A DNA stretch of 64,000 bases from Eutreptiella sp. 'Long Island Sound 2002' (GCA_964036045.1 OZ038382.1:108956578-109020577), one strand, 5' to 3'. Shown: positions 47,501-58,045, counted from the stretch's first letter. The notes: a model not told the origin generated them from the sequence alone. Translations and numbers: made by a program.

Positions 47501-48895
47501 GACTACCGCCTGGGCAGGACCTCCCTGTCCCCCCAGGCTGGTGCGCCCGGGCTGTTGGGAGCTACTGCCCCCCGCATGCGCTCCTTGAGCACCGACCACC
47601 GCCTGGGCAAGACTCCTCGTCCCCCGAGGCCGGTGAGCCCGGGTTGCGGACTACTACCCCCCGCAAGCCCCCCCTCGGCACCGCCACCGCCTGGGCACGA
47701 CCTCCCCGTCTCCCCAGGCTGGTGAGCCCGGGCCATTGGGGACTACTACGCCCCGCAAGCCCCCCTCGGGCACCGGGCAATGACTGGGCAGGACTCCCTG
47801 TCCCCCGAGGCTGGTGTGCCCGGGCCTTTGCGAACTACTGCCCTCCGCAAGCCCCCCTTGAGCACCGACCACCGGCTGGGTGGGAGCCCCTGTCCCCCCA
47901 GGCTGGTGTGCCCGGGCTGCTGGGAGCTACTGCCCCCCGCATGCCCTCTTTGAGCACCGACCACCGCCTGGGCGGGACTCCCCGTCCCCCCGAGGCTGGT
48001 GCGCCCGGGCCGTTGGGAGCTGCTGACCCCCACAGGCCCTCCTTGAGTATGGGCCACCGCCTGGCAGGACTCCCCGTCCCCCCACGCTGGTGTGCCCGGG
48101 CCGTTGGGAGCTGCTGCCTCCCGCACTCTCTACTTGAGCACCAACCACCGCCTAGGCGGGGCTTCCCTTCCCCCCAAGTTGCTGTGCCCGGGCCGTTGGG
48201 AGTTGCTGCCTCCCGCACTCTCTACTAGAGCACCAACCACCGCCTAGGCGGGACTTCCCGTCCCCCCAGGTTGCTGTGCCCGGGCCGTTGGGAGCTGCTG
48301 CCTCCTACAATCTCTACTTGAGCACCAACCACCGCCTAGGCGGGACTTCCCGTCCCCCCACGTTGCTGTGCCCGGGCCGTTGGGAGCTGCTGCCCCCCAC
48401 AGGCCCTCCTTGAGCACCAACCACCGCATGGGCACGACCTGCCCGTCCCCCCAAGGCTCGTGTGCCCGAGCCGTTGGGAACTACTGCCCTCCGCAGGCCC
48501 CCCTTGAGCACCGAACACAGCCTGGGTGGGACTCCCTGTCCCCCCAGGCTAGTGTTCCCGGGCTGTTGGGAGCTAGTGCCCCCAGTAGGCCCTCCTTGAG
48601 CACCGGCCACCGCCTGGGCAAGACTCCCCTTCCCTCTAGGCTTGTGTGCACGGGCCATTGGGAGCTACTACCCACCCCAAACCCCCCTCGGGCACCGACC
48701 AGCGACTGGGCAGGACTCCCCGTCCCCCCGAGCTGGTGTGCATGGGCCGTTGAGAACTGATGCCCCCCGCAGGCCCTTCTTGAGTACCGGCCACTGCCTG
48801 GGCAGGTCTCCCTGTCCCCCCAGGCTGGTGTGCCCAGGCCGTTGGGAGCTACTACCCCCTGCAAGCCCTCCTTGAGCACCGACCACCGCCTGGGC
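44545..48895 (+). repeat. 92-bp satellite array (~47 units)
   Basis: Units run in order: CCGTTGGGAGCTGCTGCCCC, CCGCAGGCCCTCCTTGAGCA, CCGACCACCGCCTGGGCAGG, ACTCCCCGTCCCCCCAGGCT, GGTGTGCCCGGG. The spacing of successive GCCTGGGCAGG words is 92 bp. The unit holds a strong inverted repeat: GCCTGGG and CCCAGGC enclose GGAC/GTCC around TCCCC, about 11 paired bases. The unit is not a multiple of 3, so the 100-260 codon frames on both strands change register every unit and are not genes. A C run of about 17 near 45528 interrupts one unit. Confidence 0.97.
46361..47458 (+). repeat. 549-bp (six-unit) duplication inside the 92-bp array
   Basis: CGGTGGCAGCTGATGCCCCC occurs at 46361 and again at 46910. 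The six following units match almost exactly, including private variants CCATTGGGAGCCGCTATCCC, CTTGGTGTACCCATGCCG, GGTTGGTTAGCTCGGGCC and GAGCTAGTACCCCTTG. This is a recent duplication. Confidence 0.9.
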
Positions 48896-48989
48896 CCGGC
48901 TGGTGGAGCGGTTCGAGGCCATGCCCTTGCGCGGCCTAAACCGGACAGTGCTGTGTACGCATCGAAGATAAGGCATGAGTGTGTTAAGT
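48896..48989. other. Junction between 92-bp and 42-bp arrays
   Basis: About 90 bp of non-repetitive sequence (GGTTCGAGGCCATGCCCTTG through GTTAAGTAGGCATC) separates the two arrays. Nothing recognised in it. Confidence 0.7.
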
Positions 48990-51055
48990 AGGCATCTGTG
49001 GAACTGTGTCCCTCCACCCTGTGCTGCGGTGCACAAGGGTGGGGATCCCAGACCTGCGCCCTAACGTGTGGTTCACAGGAGAGGGGAACATGTCCCTCCG
49101 CCCTGTGCAAAGGTGCACAGCCCTATGCTGTGGTGCACAGGGGAGGGGAACCTGTCCCTTCACTCTGTGCTTTGGTGCACAAGGGACGGGTACCTATCCC
49201 TTCGCCTTGTGTAGTGGTGCACAGGGGAGGGGAAATTGTCCCTCCGCCCTATCGTGTGGTGCACACGGGAGGGGAACCTGTCCCTCCTCTCGGTTCCATG
49301 GTGCACAGGGGAGGGGAACATATCCCCCCACCCTGTGCTACGGTGCACAGGGGAGGGGACCCTATCCCTCCACCCTGTGCTATGATGCACAGGAGAGGGG
49401 AACCTGTCCCTCGGCCCTGTGTTATGGTGCACAGGGGAGGGGGACCTGTCCTTCGCCATGTGCTATTGTGCACAGGGGAGGAGAACCTATCCCTCCACCC
49501 TGTGCTGTGGTGCACAAGGGAGGGAAACCAGTCCCTCCGCCCCTTGCTGTGGTGCACAGGGGAGGGGAACCTATCCCTCCGCTCTCTGCTATGGGGCACA
49601 GGAGAGGGGAAGCAGTCCCTCCGCCCTGTGCTATGGTACACAAGGGTGGAAAACATGTCCCTCCGCCCTGTGCTGCGGTGCATGGGGGAGGGGAACCCAA
49701 CCCTCCGCCCTGTGCTATGGTGCACAAGGAAGGGGAAACTATCCCTCCGCCCTGTGCTATGGTGCAGAGGGGTAGACCCTCCGCCCTGTGCTCTGGTGCA
49801 CAGGGGTGGGGAACCTGTCCCTCCGCCCTGTGTTATGGTGCACAAGGGAGGGGAACCGTTCCCTCTGCCTTGTGCTGCGGTGCACAGGGAGGGGGTACCT
49901 ATAGGGGAACCCGTCCCCCCGCCACGTGCTGTGGTGCACAAGGGAGGGGACCCGGTCGCTCAGTCCTTTGCCGTGGTGCACAGGGGAGGGGCACGTGTCC
50001 CTCCGCCCTGTGCTATGGTGCACAGTGGAGGGGCATCTGTGGCTCCGCCCTGCCTCTCTGGAACCTGTCCGTCCGCCCTGTGCTGCGGTGCACAAGGGAG
50101 CGGACCCTATCACTCCGTCCTGTGCCGTGGTCCACAACACAGGGGACCCTGTCCCTCCGCCCTGTGCTATGGTGCAGAGGGGAGGGGAACCTGTCCCTCC
50201 ACCCTGTGCTGAGGTGCACGGCGGAGGGGAACCTGTCCCTCCGCCGTGTGCTCTAGTGCACAGGGGAGGGGAACCTATCCCTCCGCCCTGTGTTGTGGTG
50301 CATAGGGGAGGGGACCCTGTTCCCCTGCCCTGTGCAAAGCTGCACAGGGGAGGGGAACATGTCCCTTAGTCCTGTGCTATGGTGCACAGGGGAGGGAAAC
50401 CTGTCGCTCCGTCCTACGCTGTGGTGCACAAAGGAGGGGAACCTGTCCCTCCGCTCTGTGCTGTGGTGCACAAGGGAGGGGAACCTGTCCCTTCGTCTTG
50501 TGCTATGGTGCATAAGGGAGGGGAACCACTTCCTCCACCCTATGTTGTGGAGCACAGGGGACGGGAACATGTCCCTTCGTCCTGTGCTATGGTGCATAGG
50601 GGAGGGGAACCACTCCCTCCGCCCTGTGCCGTGGTGCACATGGAAGGGGAACCTATCCCACCGTCATGTGCTACGGTGCACAGGTGCGGAGAACCTGTCC
50701 CTCCGTCCTCTGCTAGGGAGGGGAACGTGTCCCTCCCTCTTGTGATGTGGCATACCGGGGAGCGGACCCTGTCGCTCCGTCCTGTGTTGTGGTGCACAGG
50801 GGAGGGGAACGTGTCCTTCTGTCGTGTACTATGATGCACAGGAGAGGGGAACTTGTCCCTCCGTCCCGCGCTGTGGTGCACAAGCGAGGGGAACCTGTCC
50901 CTCCGTCGTGTGCTGTGGTGCAGAAGACAGGCCTTTTGCTCCATCGTGTGGTGAGGTGCACACGGGAGGGGAACCTGTCCTTCCGCCTTGTGCTATGGTG
51001 CACAGGGGAGGGGATCCTGTGCCTGTGCCCGTGCTATGGTGCAAAGGGGAGTGTG
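48990..51055 (+). repeat. 42-bp minisatellite, plus orientation (~49 units)
   Basis: The unit reads CTGTCCCTCCGCCCTGTGCT, ATGGTGCACAGGGGAGGGGA, AC. Its length is 14 codons, so frames persist across units. Both strands and nearly all frames stay open for hundreds of codons, producing 14-residue periodic products such as VPPPCAMVHRGGEP and SLRPVLWCTGEGNL. Openness in every frame shows this is a property of the repeat, not a gene. GCACAGGG and CCCTGTGC, with GAGGG/CCCTC nested inside, give a 13-bp stem per unit. Confidence 0.96.
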
Positions 51056-51380
51056 TGTTGTGCTGCACTGCACTGTGCGACGCACTGCTCTACATTGTGT
51101 GTGTTGTGCTGTGCTGCACGGTGCGTGCTGCATTGCACTACGTTGTGATGTGCTCTACGGTGCTCTTTGCCTGCTGTGCTACATTGCTCTGTACTGCGCA
51201 CTGCTCTGCAGTGAACCTCCCGTGCTGTACTGCAGCGTGCGTGCTGGGCAGTTCTGTTGTGTGTGTGTCGTGTCACACCGCACATGTGTGATGTGCCCCT
51301 CTGCACACGGTGTGTTGGGTTGTGCCGCTGCACAAGGTGCGTGCTGTGCCGCACTGCACTGTGCGTGCTGCGCTGCACTA
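51056..51380 (+). repeat. Degenerate TGTGCTGC-type repeat
   Basis: A loose repeat of TGTGCTGCACTGCACTGTGC-like words with no fixed unit length. It is the complement of the GCACAGCA tract at 59.0-60.3 kb and likewise abuts a 42-bp array. Confidence 0.8.
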
Positions 51381-51458
51381 CCCGGGGGCACCCTGACGCC
51401 CCCGAGAAACCGTCCCCCCCTCCGCTGGTCAGGGGGAGGACGCCCCGGCTTTGGCCGG

Positions 51459-52084
51459 TCTGCGCACGCAGGGGCGAGAAGGAGGACACCTGGCAAGCAG
51501 CTCGCCCCGGTTGTGGTTGTTTTGCGCACGCCGGGGCGAGAGGGAGGACACCTTGCAGGCAGCACCCCCTGGCTGTGGCCGGTGTGCGCACACCGGGGCG
51601 AGAGGGAGGACACCTGGCAGGCAGCACACCCCGGCCGCGGTCGTTCTGCGCATGTTGGGGCGAGAGGGAGGACACTTGGCAGGCAGCATGACCAGGCTGT
51701 GGTCGGTTTGCACACGCCGCGGCGAGTGGGATGACACCCGGCAGGCAGCACGCCCCGGCTGTGGCCGGTCTGCGCACGCCGGGGCGGGAGGGAGCACACC
51801 TTGCGGGCAGCTCGCCCCGTCTGTGGCTGTTCTGTGCACGCCTGGGCAAGAGGGAGCACACCTTGCGGGCAGCTCGCCCCGTCTGTGGCCGTTCTGCGCA
51901 CGCCGGGGCGAGAGGGAGGACACCTGGCAGGCAGCACGCCCCAGCTGTGGCCGTTCTGCGCACGCCGGGGCGGGAGGGAGCACACATCGCGGGCAGCGTG
52001 CCCCGGCTATGGCCGATGTGCGCACGCCGGGGCGGGAGGGAGGACATCTGGCAGGCAGCACACCCCGGCCGTGGCCATTCTGCG
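51459..52084 (+). repeat. 62-bp minisatellite, left part (~10 units)
   Basis: The unit reads GCGCACGCCGGGGCGAGAGG, GAGGACACCTGGCAGGCAGC, ACGCCCCGGCTGTGGCCGTT, CT. GCCGGGGCG and CGCCCCGGC form a 9-bp inverted repeat in each unit. About 80 bp of other sequence (51381-51458) separates it from the tract to its left. The array is interrupted at GCGCATGT by the transposon and continues beyond it. Confidence 0.95.
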
Positions 52085-52089
52085 CATGT

Positions 52090-52114
52090 CTTAGGAGGCT
52101 CTATACGCACGTAG
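52090..52114 (+). repeat. Left terminal inverted repeat of the transposon
   Basis: Starts CTTAGGAGGCTC and ends ACGCACGTAG. It matches the complement of the right end at 24 of 25 positions (A/C difference at position 7). Confidence 0.9.
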
Positions 52115-52295
52115 CAAAATTGCCACAGTTGGCAAATGGGTACCACCCCAAAACGGGGGCTGAAAAACCACTTTGAAAAATTGCACAATTGTGCCTTGCA
52201 GGGAACACCCCCAAAAACCTGTGAATTATCCAAAATGACTGTGTGTAGGGGGTACAACATGTGCCAGTCAAAAGTCATGTATCCCCTTCAAATTT

Positions 52296-52311
52296 GGGCA
52301 CTGCAGTGTCC
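52296..52311. promoter_or_regulatory. Palindrome copy 1 (left subterminal)
   Basis: GGGCACTGCAGTGTCC, one base from the perfect palindrome, flanked by AATTT. It lies about 206 bp inside the left end, 3' of the gene. Confidence 0.8.
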
Positions 52312-52625
52312 ATCCAAAGAAAAATCCAATTCTTCTAAATCATCCGCTGCTGCATTTCAAACCACACCGTAAAATGCAACCTGAAAAATGAAGCAAGGAG
52401 GACGACAGGCAAACACATGCAAAACTCTGGTTTGCTTTTTGTTACCGCGTCTGCTGACCCAGTCACTGTGATTGTATGCGAAGCGTGACAAATAATGCAC
52501 CACCAGTGGTGCCGACAAACAACGGAGGCGCCGCCAGTGCAGCCAATGCAATAATAAACGACGGCAACAATGCCTGCAAAAGAAGTGGCGCAGCAGGGGT
52601 AAAAAAATGGCGAGTCGCTGAATTT

Positions 52626-52641
52626 GGGCACTGCAGCGCCC
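52626..52641. promoter_or_regulatory. Palindrome copy 2 (left subterminal)
   Basis: GGGCACTGCAGCGCCC, one substitution, again preceded by AATTT and followed by AAAATT. Between the left end and the stop codon of the gene. Confidence 0.8.
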
Positions 52642-52769
52642 AAAATTACCAAAACATGAAAAAGGGCACCAGTCTCACACCTGCATAGAACGGGACGCAC
52701 GACAGTGTGCAAATCGAGGCGAAAAAACTACAGACATGGATACAGGCAGTGCCAACCGCACAACGCAGT

Positions 52770-55700
52770 CTACTTCTTCTTTGGTGGAGCCTTCTTACCC
52801 TTGGCCTGACCTACTTTGGCGTGAAACATATTGAGGGGAGTGCTGTCCTTGGCCTTTTTGGCTGGCCTATTGGGGGGATCTTCAACCTCATCCCCACTGT
52901 CGTCGGAGGACGGCTTCTTCTTGCTTGGGGTGCTCCTCTTCTTGCTGTCACCACCTCCGACTAGCACGATCTCGTCATTATCCTCTTCCTCCACATCGTC
53001 CCCCCCCTCCTCATCTTCCCCTTCCCCAGGCCGCTGCACCACAACTGGCATACAGTCCCTAATCCTTGGCATCCAAGCGTCCCAGTTAACCAAGTAGACA
53101 CTGTCCATCTCCTGCACATACGCCGCTAGCTGTTCACAGCACTCGTTAAACAAACCCTGGCGCCCAGTGAAGCAAGCTGCCAGACAGGGGGGCTCAGGAA
53201 GGCAGGACAGGAGCTGTGCTGGCAATACAGCCGATGTTGTCAAAAGCAGTAGCCAGACTTCATCCTCGGACTGTCTGTCGCGTCGGGGAACAATACCAAG
53301 CACACGCAGGAGCCAGCCAGCCGCTGCCAGACCAATGGTGCTGCCGTATGCACCCTGATCGCAAATGAAAATATTCGGGACCTTCACCCTAAACTTGTCG
53401 GGCACACAGAAGCAAATAGTCCTCTCCTCGAACCGATAGGTCGGGTGACCGACTGCCTGATCAAAAGAAGAGGTCATAATATACTGCCAGCCTCCACACT
53501 CCTCAGAGTCGCGCAATTGATTAACCAGGAACTTAACGTCGGCCGCCATTCCACCAATAGCCACAGGTACCAACTTCGCAGCAACCTTCAGCACCAGCGA
53601 ATGGATATCGTCCATTTGTTCCTTCGTACACTCAATGAAGACCTGTTGTCAAAAGCACATTTCATTACAGATGGGCACTGCAGTGCCTAAAGTGAGCAGC
53701 AATGCAAAATCGATCCCATTCTTATGCCCAATGGTTGCATACCACTTTGTACTCCCTCAATGCAATCGTATACGGGATAGCTTTGCCAGGAACCAACGCA
53801 ATTGCCTCTGCCCGAGCTCCGGTTGCTTCAGTCCCATCCTGCGGCTTGTTGAGCCAGATAGTTGTTGATTTCTCCCCATCAGTCGTTATCACTGCAGTTT
53901 CCTTGACAGGCCTCGCCAGCGCAATCCTCAGGCCGGCCCATTCCTCATCCTGCCACAGCGGTGCTTTCTGGATGGTGTCCCAGCTTGGTAAGGGATTTTC
54001 GGCACTCCAGGTCCATTTCCCCAGTGACAATTTGGCGGCCCTCAGCGACTTTGCAAGCAGTTTGCGGACTCTTTGCATTTCATGCACGTTCACTGTTAGA
54101 ACAGTAGACCACTGGTACCACTGGGATCGAAACAGCCTTACGTCGTGGGTCCGGGGGGGGGGGGGGGGGGTCAACAGCGATCGCGCCAGACCCTGCCGCC
54201 CCATAAACATACGTCGAGAAGGATGGATGACCGTGTTGTCCGGGTGAAGGTACAGCATCTCCCACAGGCGGTCCCGCTTCAACAGTCTGGCCTTGGCATG
54301 TAGTCCTGCGATCTTGGCCCCATCTCCAGCCATGTACAGCAGTATTTCATTCATCTGGTCACCATGCAGTCCCGTCAACGGCCGCAGAGTGTAGGGGTTG
54401 AGCACTGCAGTGCAAAAATTAGGGTCGCATCGAATTTGGGCACTGCAGTTCCCATGATCACCAAAAGACGACGAAAACAGGTGCTCAGAGGACATAATAC
54501 CTTCACCGGCAGTCTTCTCAAAGGTGTCAATAAACTCAGCCACGCGGCCACCAGATATCTGCGGTAATGAAACCAGCGGTCTCCAATTTTTCCAGATTGA
54601 GTCCTGGCAGGGATACAGTGTTGGACAGGCCACAGGTACGCAAAGGACTGACAACGGTGGTCTCATCGTGCATCTCTCATACCACAGATGTTTTCTCGCC
54701 CAGCCGGCCACACTTCCGCAGAGCCACCAGCAGCATCTCTTTCGCTTTGCCCTTCTGCACTTCAGTCCAAATTCGAGCGGCCACTTGTCCCATACTAAGC
54801 TTGCTCACTGAGTGTTGTACCGCATTGTGATCGCCTCCAATAATCTCTCTGATGTCAACAGGACAGTCGTGTCTGATCTCCTCGCAGTAGACGTGTTGTA
54901 ACCAGTCCGGCAGTGCCCGTGACTTCTCACAGTATTCTCGGTGAAGTCTTTGGAGTGCCGTCAGGATATGAGCCCCGCCCAAGCAGTAGGGAATTTCAGC
55001 TGATAGAAAAATGCACCACAGGGAGATGGGAGATGGGAGATATCAGCGAGATGGGCACTGCAGTGCCCAAACGACCAGACTGTGTGAAAATAACGACGGG
55101 CGTGTGACAGGATGGTAGTGTACCTTCGTTTCGCCATATGAGAATGTTTGAGATAGGCCGGCAGGGTGGATTTGTCCTCAGGCTTGCGATCCGCGATAGT
55201 ACTGAGTCCTCGTCCCTCTCTCTGGTCTGCCCACGCGTGAGGTCGGTGTCAAACTTTATCTTGGTCAGCTGTATCTTGACCAGCGCATCAACTTTAACAG
55301 GTTTAACAAGTGTCTGCAATGTCTTGGCACATAGATCTCGGTAATGCTCTGCAGTGAGCACCGTATCTAGTGCGCAAGGAAAATCCATCTTGGCAGGATC
55401 CCACCTGTCTTGCACGATACTCGACTTCTGACTGGACCAGACCAGGGGGGGTATAACACCAACATCAAAACGCGCCATCAATCTGGTGAAACGACGATCA
55501 ACCAGTTGTGGCAGTCCCTTGGGAACATTAACGTACTGCAGGTCCTTTGGGGTCTGGTCTGCAACGGGAGTGAGTATAAACAGGTCATGCACCTGTTGCA
55601 ACGTACAGTTCCCAGGGTGTTGTGCCATTAAGTGCACAACACGGCTTAACAGGGCCTCACACGGTTCCTCACTGTGTGCCACACCAGGTAAGCGGGCAAA

Positions 55701-57126
55701 CCACTGGGACCACAACAGCCTAGCAACAACAATGGTGCGCACATATTCAACCTTGTCCTCATAACCTAGGGTGAGCCTCAGAAGGACGTGTAGGCAACGG
55801 CTCAACAATGGCCCTGCAGCGTGCTGCTCTCCCTGTGCAGACCAATGACAATCCCTCACTTGCGACCCAATAATAAACAAGGCTGGAATGTAACCATACA
55901 GCAGTGTTACCAACCCTTGCACCTGTGTAAGAAGTGTGCTGTGATTAGCATTACCCGGTCGGTGCAAACCCCTTAGAGTCTGTAACTTCCAAAGGTTCCA
56001 AAGGTTGGCGCCACTTGTGGGCCAAGTGCAAGAGAACCAGAATCACACGCTCCATATAGATGAGTTTCGGAAAGTTGGGCACTGCAGTGCCCAAATTGAG
56101 TCAACCATAGGAAAAATAGGTAAATAAAGGGAAGAATCTTCTGTAGCACAGGGTTAGACACTATTTATATGGGTGCCATGTGCCATACACTACCGGGGTA
56201 CGTGTAATGAACAGGGGCACGTTGTACCGAGCATAGCTGATGCTGTAAACGAGCTTAAGGACATGGTAGTGGATATTTTCGTCGACCAACAATGGAAGAC
56301 GGTGCTGTGTGTGCTGCTGCACCTCCTGGAGCCCGTGAATAATAGAGACAAGGTCGGGGGTAGCGGACACAGTTGGGTCTGTGAGAAAAAAGGGGGTCCA
56401 AGCTGGGCTGGTAACATTAGCCCGTCGTATGTCCAAGGGACAACGAACATGTTGAAGGCGGATGGGGTCGTCCATCAACCCTTGCAAGCCATCAATGAAG
56501 TTTTTATGGCTCTGCACCAACAAGTCTGCAGTGTACCCAATCCTCGGCCGCAAGACCGAGAGGCTAGGAAAAGACGGCATAACGTCAACAGGTCGTTTCA
56601 AGAGTATGATAGCACCAACTGTACAATTAAGGGACCGGTTCTCATTACCAGGCACAGGCCGGAAGTTACGTCTATATAAATTATCAAACCACAGAACAGC
56701 GGGTTTACCTTCCAAGGTCTGCCAAAGACTGGTGCACGCAGTTGCTCCTTGAACTGCATAGGAGGGTACATTGTAAGAACATTGACCCATGTGAGCCAAA
56801 CACCTACGTTGCACACGACTCTTGGGTTGAACACCTACAGCCCTCTTGGCACGTGGACGACACCTCTTGTGTAGAACAGACCATATATTAAAAATCTCTT
56901 GCTCAGCAACACGGAACCATTGGTCCGGCAGACAATTAACGGTCCGCCTGTCCCTTTGTTGGATGTATTCACCAACAGACCGCCTACTTCTCCACTCCAA
57001 CCGGAGATCTAACACCCACGTACAAAACGCATCGGCACCCTTATCCACACCCACAGCCTCAGACAGATCCTCCTTTGAAGCATATACCTTCGAACTAAGG
57101 AACTGCCGGAAGGGAGCCGCATCCAT
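52770..57126 (-). CDS. Six-exon transposon gene, unknown ~1,269-residue protein (candidate transposase)
   Basis: Proposed exons: 57126-56162, 56013-55124, 54999-54683, 54603-54501, 54404-53743, 53642-52770 (TAG stop). All introns are GT-AG and 79-148 bp. The joined length, 3,810 nt, is a multiple of three and phases agree. For intron 1 an alternative (56193-55923) also keeps frame but drops a WHPYK segment. Residues ~143-153 hold AVLWFDNLYRR and ~279-300 hold LLVDENIHYHVLKLVYSISY. Exon 3 has IREIIGGDHNAVQHS and exon 6 has ICDQGAYGSTIGLAAAG. The Asp/Glu motifs are candidate catalytic acids only. The last ~85 residues alternate acidic (DEEGGDDVEEED) and basic (KKRSTPSKKK, AKGKKAPPKKK) tracts, fitting a nuclear DNA-binding protein. 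A poly-G run at 54154 encodes a proline tract. An upstream exon is possible, since CAG|GTTTGT lies before the ATG. I do not recognise the family. Confidence 0.7.
53673..53688. promoter_or_regulatory. Palindrome copy 3 (intron 5)
   Basis: GGGCACTGCAGTGCCT within the 100-bp intron 53643-53742. Confidence 0.85.
54400..54415. promoter_or_regulatory. Palindrome copy 4, half-conserved (intron 4 acceptor)
   Basis: GAGCACTGCAGTGCAA. On the minus strand its CTGCAG core ends exactly at the proposed 3' splice site of intron 4, so the motif overlaps the exon boundary. Confidence 0.65.
54438..54453. promoter_or_regulatory. Palindrome copy 5 (intron 4)
   Basis: GGGCACTGCAGTTCCC, one substitution, 38 bp from copy 4. 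Intron 4 is the only intron with two copies. Confidence 0.85.
55053..55068. promoter_or_regulatory. Palindrome copy 6, perfect (intron 2)
   Basis: GGGCACTGCAGTGCCC near the middle of the 124-bp intron 55000-55123. Confidence 0.9.
56077..56092. promoter_or_regulatory. Palindrome copy 7, perfect (intron 1)
   Basis: GGGCACTGCAGTGCCC extended to TTGGGC...GCCCAA, giving a perfect 20-bp palindrome core. It lies inside intron 1 under either splice choice. Confidence 0.9.
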
Positions 57127-57426
57127 GGACAAAAGTCCTGTTCGCAGGCAGCAAAGGTAAGGGGACAAAGAAAACAGAGACACTATCACAGAACAAACCT
57201 GAGCGGCATGGACCAAAAGCAGCTAGCAAAGATCCAAACAATGTATCCCCCAATGGACGTGGAACGTTCCAAAGCCTGCGTACACTCCAAGGTGGCAGTC
57301 AGACAACCGGCAATATATTTCCAATGAGCAGAGGATGAGTACCAACGTCCGATGATTCATACGTCCTTTGTCAGGTGCTACGCAATGGGAACCAATAGGA
57401 GTGAAATACGGAGTTTTCAATTTTTT

Positions 57427-57442
57427 GGACACTGCAGTGCCC
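57427..57442. promoter_or_regulatory. Palindrome copy 8 (right subterminal)
   Basis: GGACACTGCAGTGCCC, one substitution, upstream of the gene's proposed start. Confidence 0.8.
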
Positions 57443-57667
57443 AAAAGTACTGGAAGTCCATTTTCAAGTGCACATTTGGACAGGAATGGAAGTGATTGGG
57501 CAAGGTACATTGTACGTGGCCTTCCGAGTATAACACCGCGGTGCGATGACCCATGGATAACGGGTATGCCAACTTTTGATGCATGTTGCTGCAGTATGAC
57601 ATCACCTGTGGAGATGACTACAGAGGTGTACTGGATAACCCACTGAAAAAAGCCATTTCAAGTTTTT

Positions 57668-57683
57668 CGGCAATGCAGTGCCT
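57668..57683. promoter_or_regulatory. Palindrome copy 9 (right subterminal)
   Basis: CGGCAATGCAGTGCCT, the most diverged full-length copy. It lies about 220 bp inside the right end, roughly mirroring copy 1. Confidence 0.6.
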
Positions 57684-57878
57684 TGAAAATTTAAATGATA
57701 CAATTTTCAGCCCGGAATAGGGGGTGTATACGTACACCTCTGGAAGCAACAAAAGGCGAGGTTGTTGTATCCCACGATGAAAATCCACGTGGGGTTGGCC
57801 GAAAAAATAATATGCTTTTTTTAGGTGTAAAAAACGGATGTTGAAATCGCCATGAATCGTGCCTTTTAGCAACGAAGT

Positions 57879-57903
57879 CTACGTGCGTATAGAGCCGCCT
57901 AAG
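57879..57903 (-). repeat. Right terminal inverted repeat of the transposon
   Basis: On the minus strand starts CTTAGGCGGCTC and ends ACGCACGTAG. It is followed outward by CATAT and then the 62-bp array. Confidence 0.9.
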
Positions 57904-57908
57904 CATAT

Positions 57909-58045
57909 TGGGGCGAGCGGGAGGACACTTGGCAGGCAACATGCCCCGGCTGTGGTCGGTTTGCGCATGCCGCGGCGAGAGGGAGGACACCCGGCAGGCA
58001 GCACGCCCCGGCTGTGGCCGGTCTGCACATGCCAGGGCGGGGGAG
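57909..58045 (+). repeat. 62-bp minisatellite, right remainder (~2 units)
   Basis: The same unit and orientation as the array left of the transposon, continuing it after the target duplication. It ends in GCCAGGGCGGGGGAG and passes within about 20 bp into the inverted 42-bp array. Confidence 0.9.

Larger units (their letters stand above)
52090..57903 (-). mobile_element. 5.8-kb DNA transposon, superfamily not recognised
   Basis: The two ends are inverted repeats of 25 bp with one mismatch. The flanks carry CATGT (52085-52089) and CATAT (57904-57908), a 5-bp target duplication with one change. Removing the element leaves GCGCATGTTGGGGCGAG, which matches a unit in the array just to the left (near 51.65 kb), so the insertion site is well defined. 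Inside is one six-exon gene on the minus strand, and nine copies of a 16-bp palindrome in non-coding positions only. TIRs plus a short target duplication indicate a cut-and-paste DNA transposon. A 5-bp duplication and a CTTAGG terminus match no superfamily I can name with confidence. Confidence 0.85.

Noticed and set aside
44235-47780. Long Gly/Pro/Arg-rich frames in the 92-bp array, collagen-like at first glance
   Set aside because: Register changes each 92 bp and both strands are open. No Gly-X-Y periodicity is kept.
48998-50256. Two 404-416 codon plus-strand frames with 14-residue repeats as possible repetitive surface proteins
   Set aside because: All other frames of the same stretch are also open. 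No signal peptide, unique domain or single favoured frame is visible.
52770-53642. Separate small genes for each minus-strand frame in the transposon
   Set aside because: Adjacent frames are joined by GT-AG introns with matching phase and a total length divisible by three, so one spliced gene is simpler.
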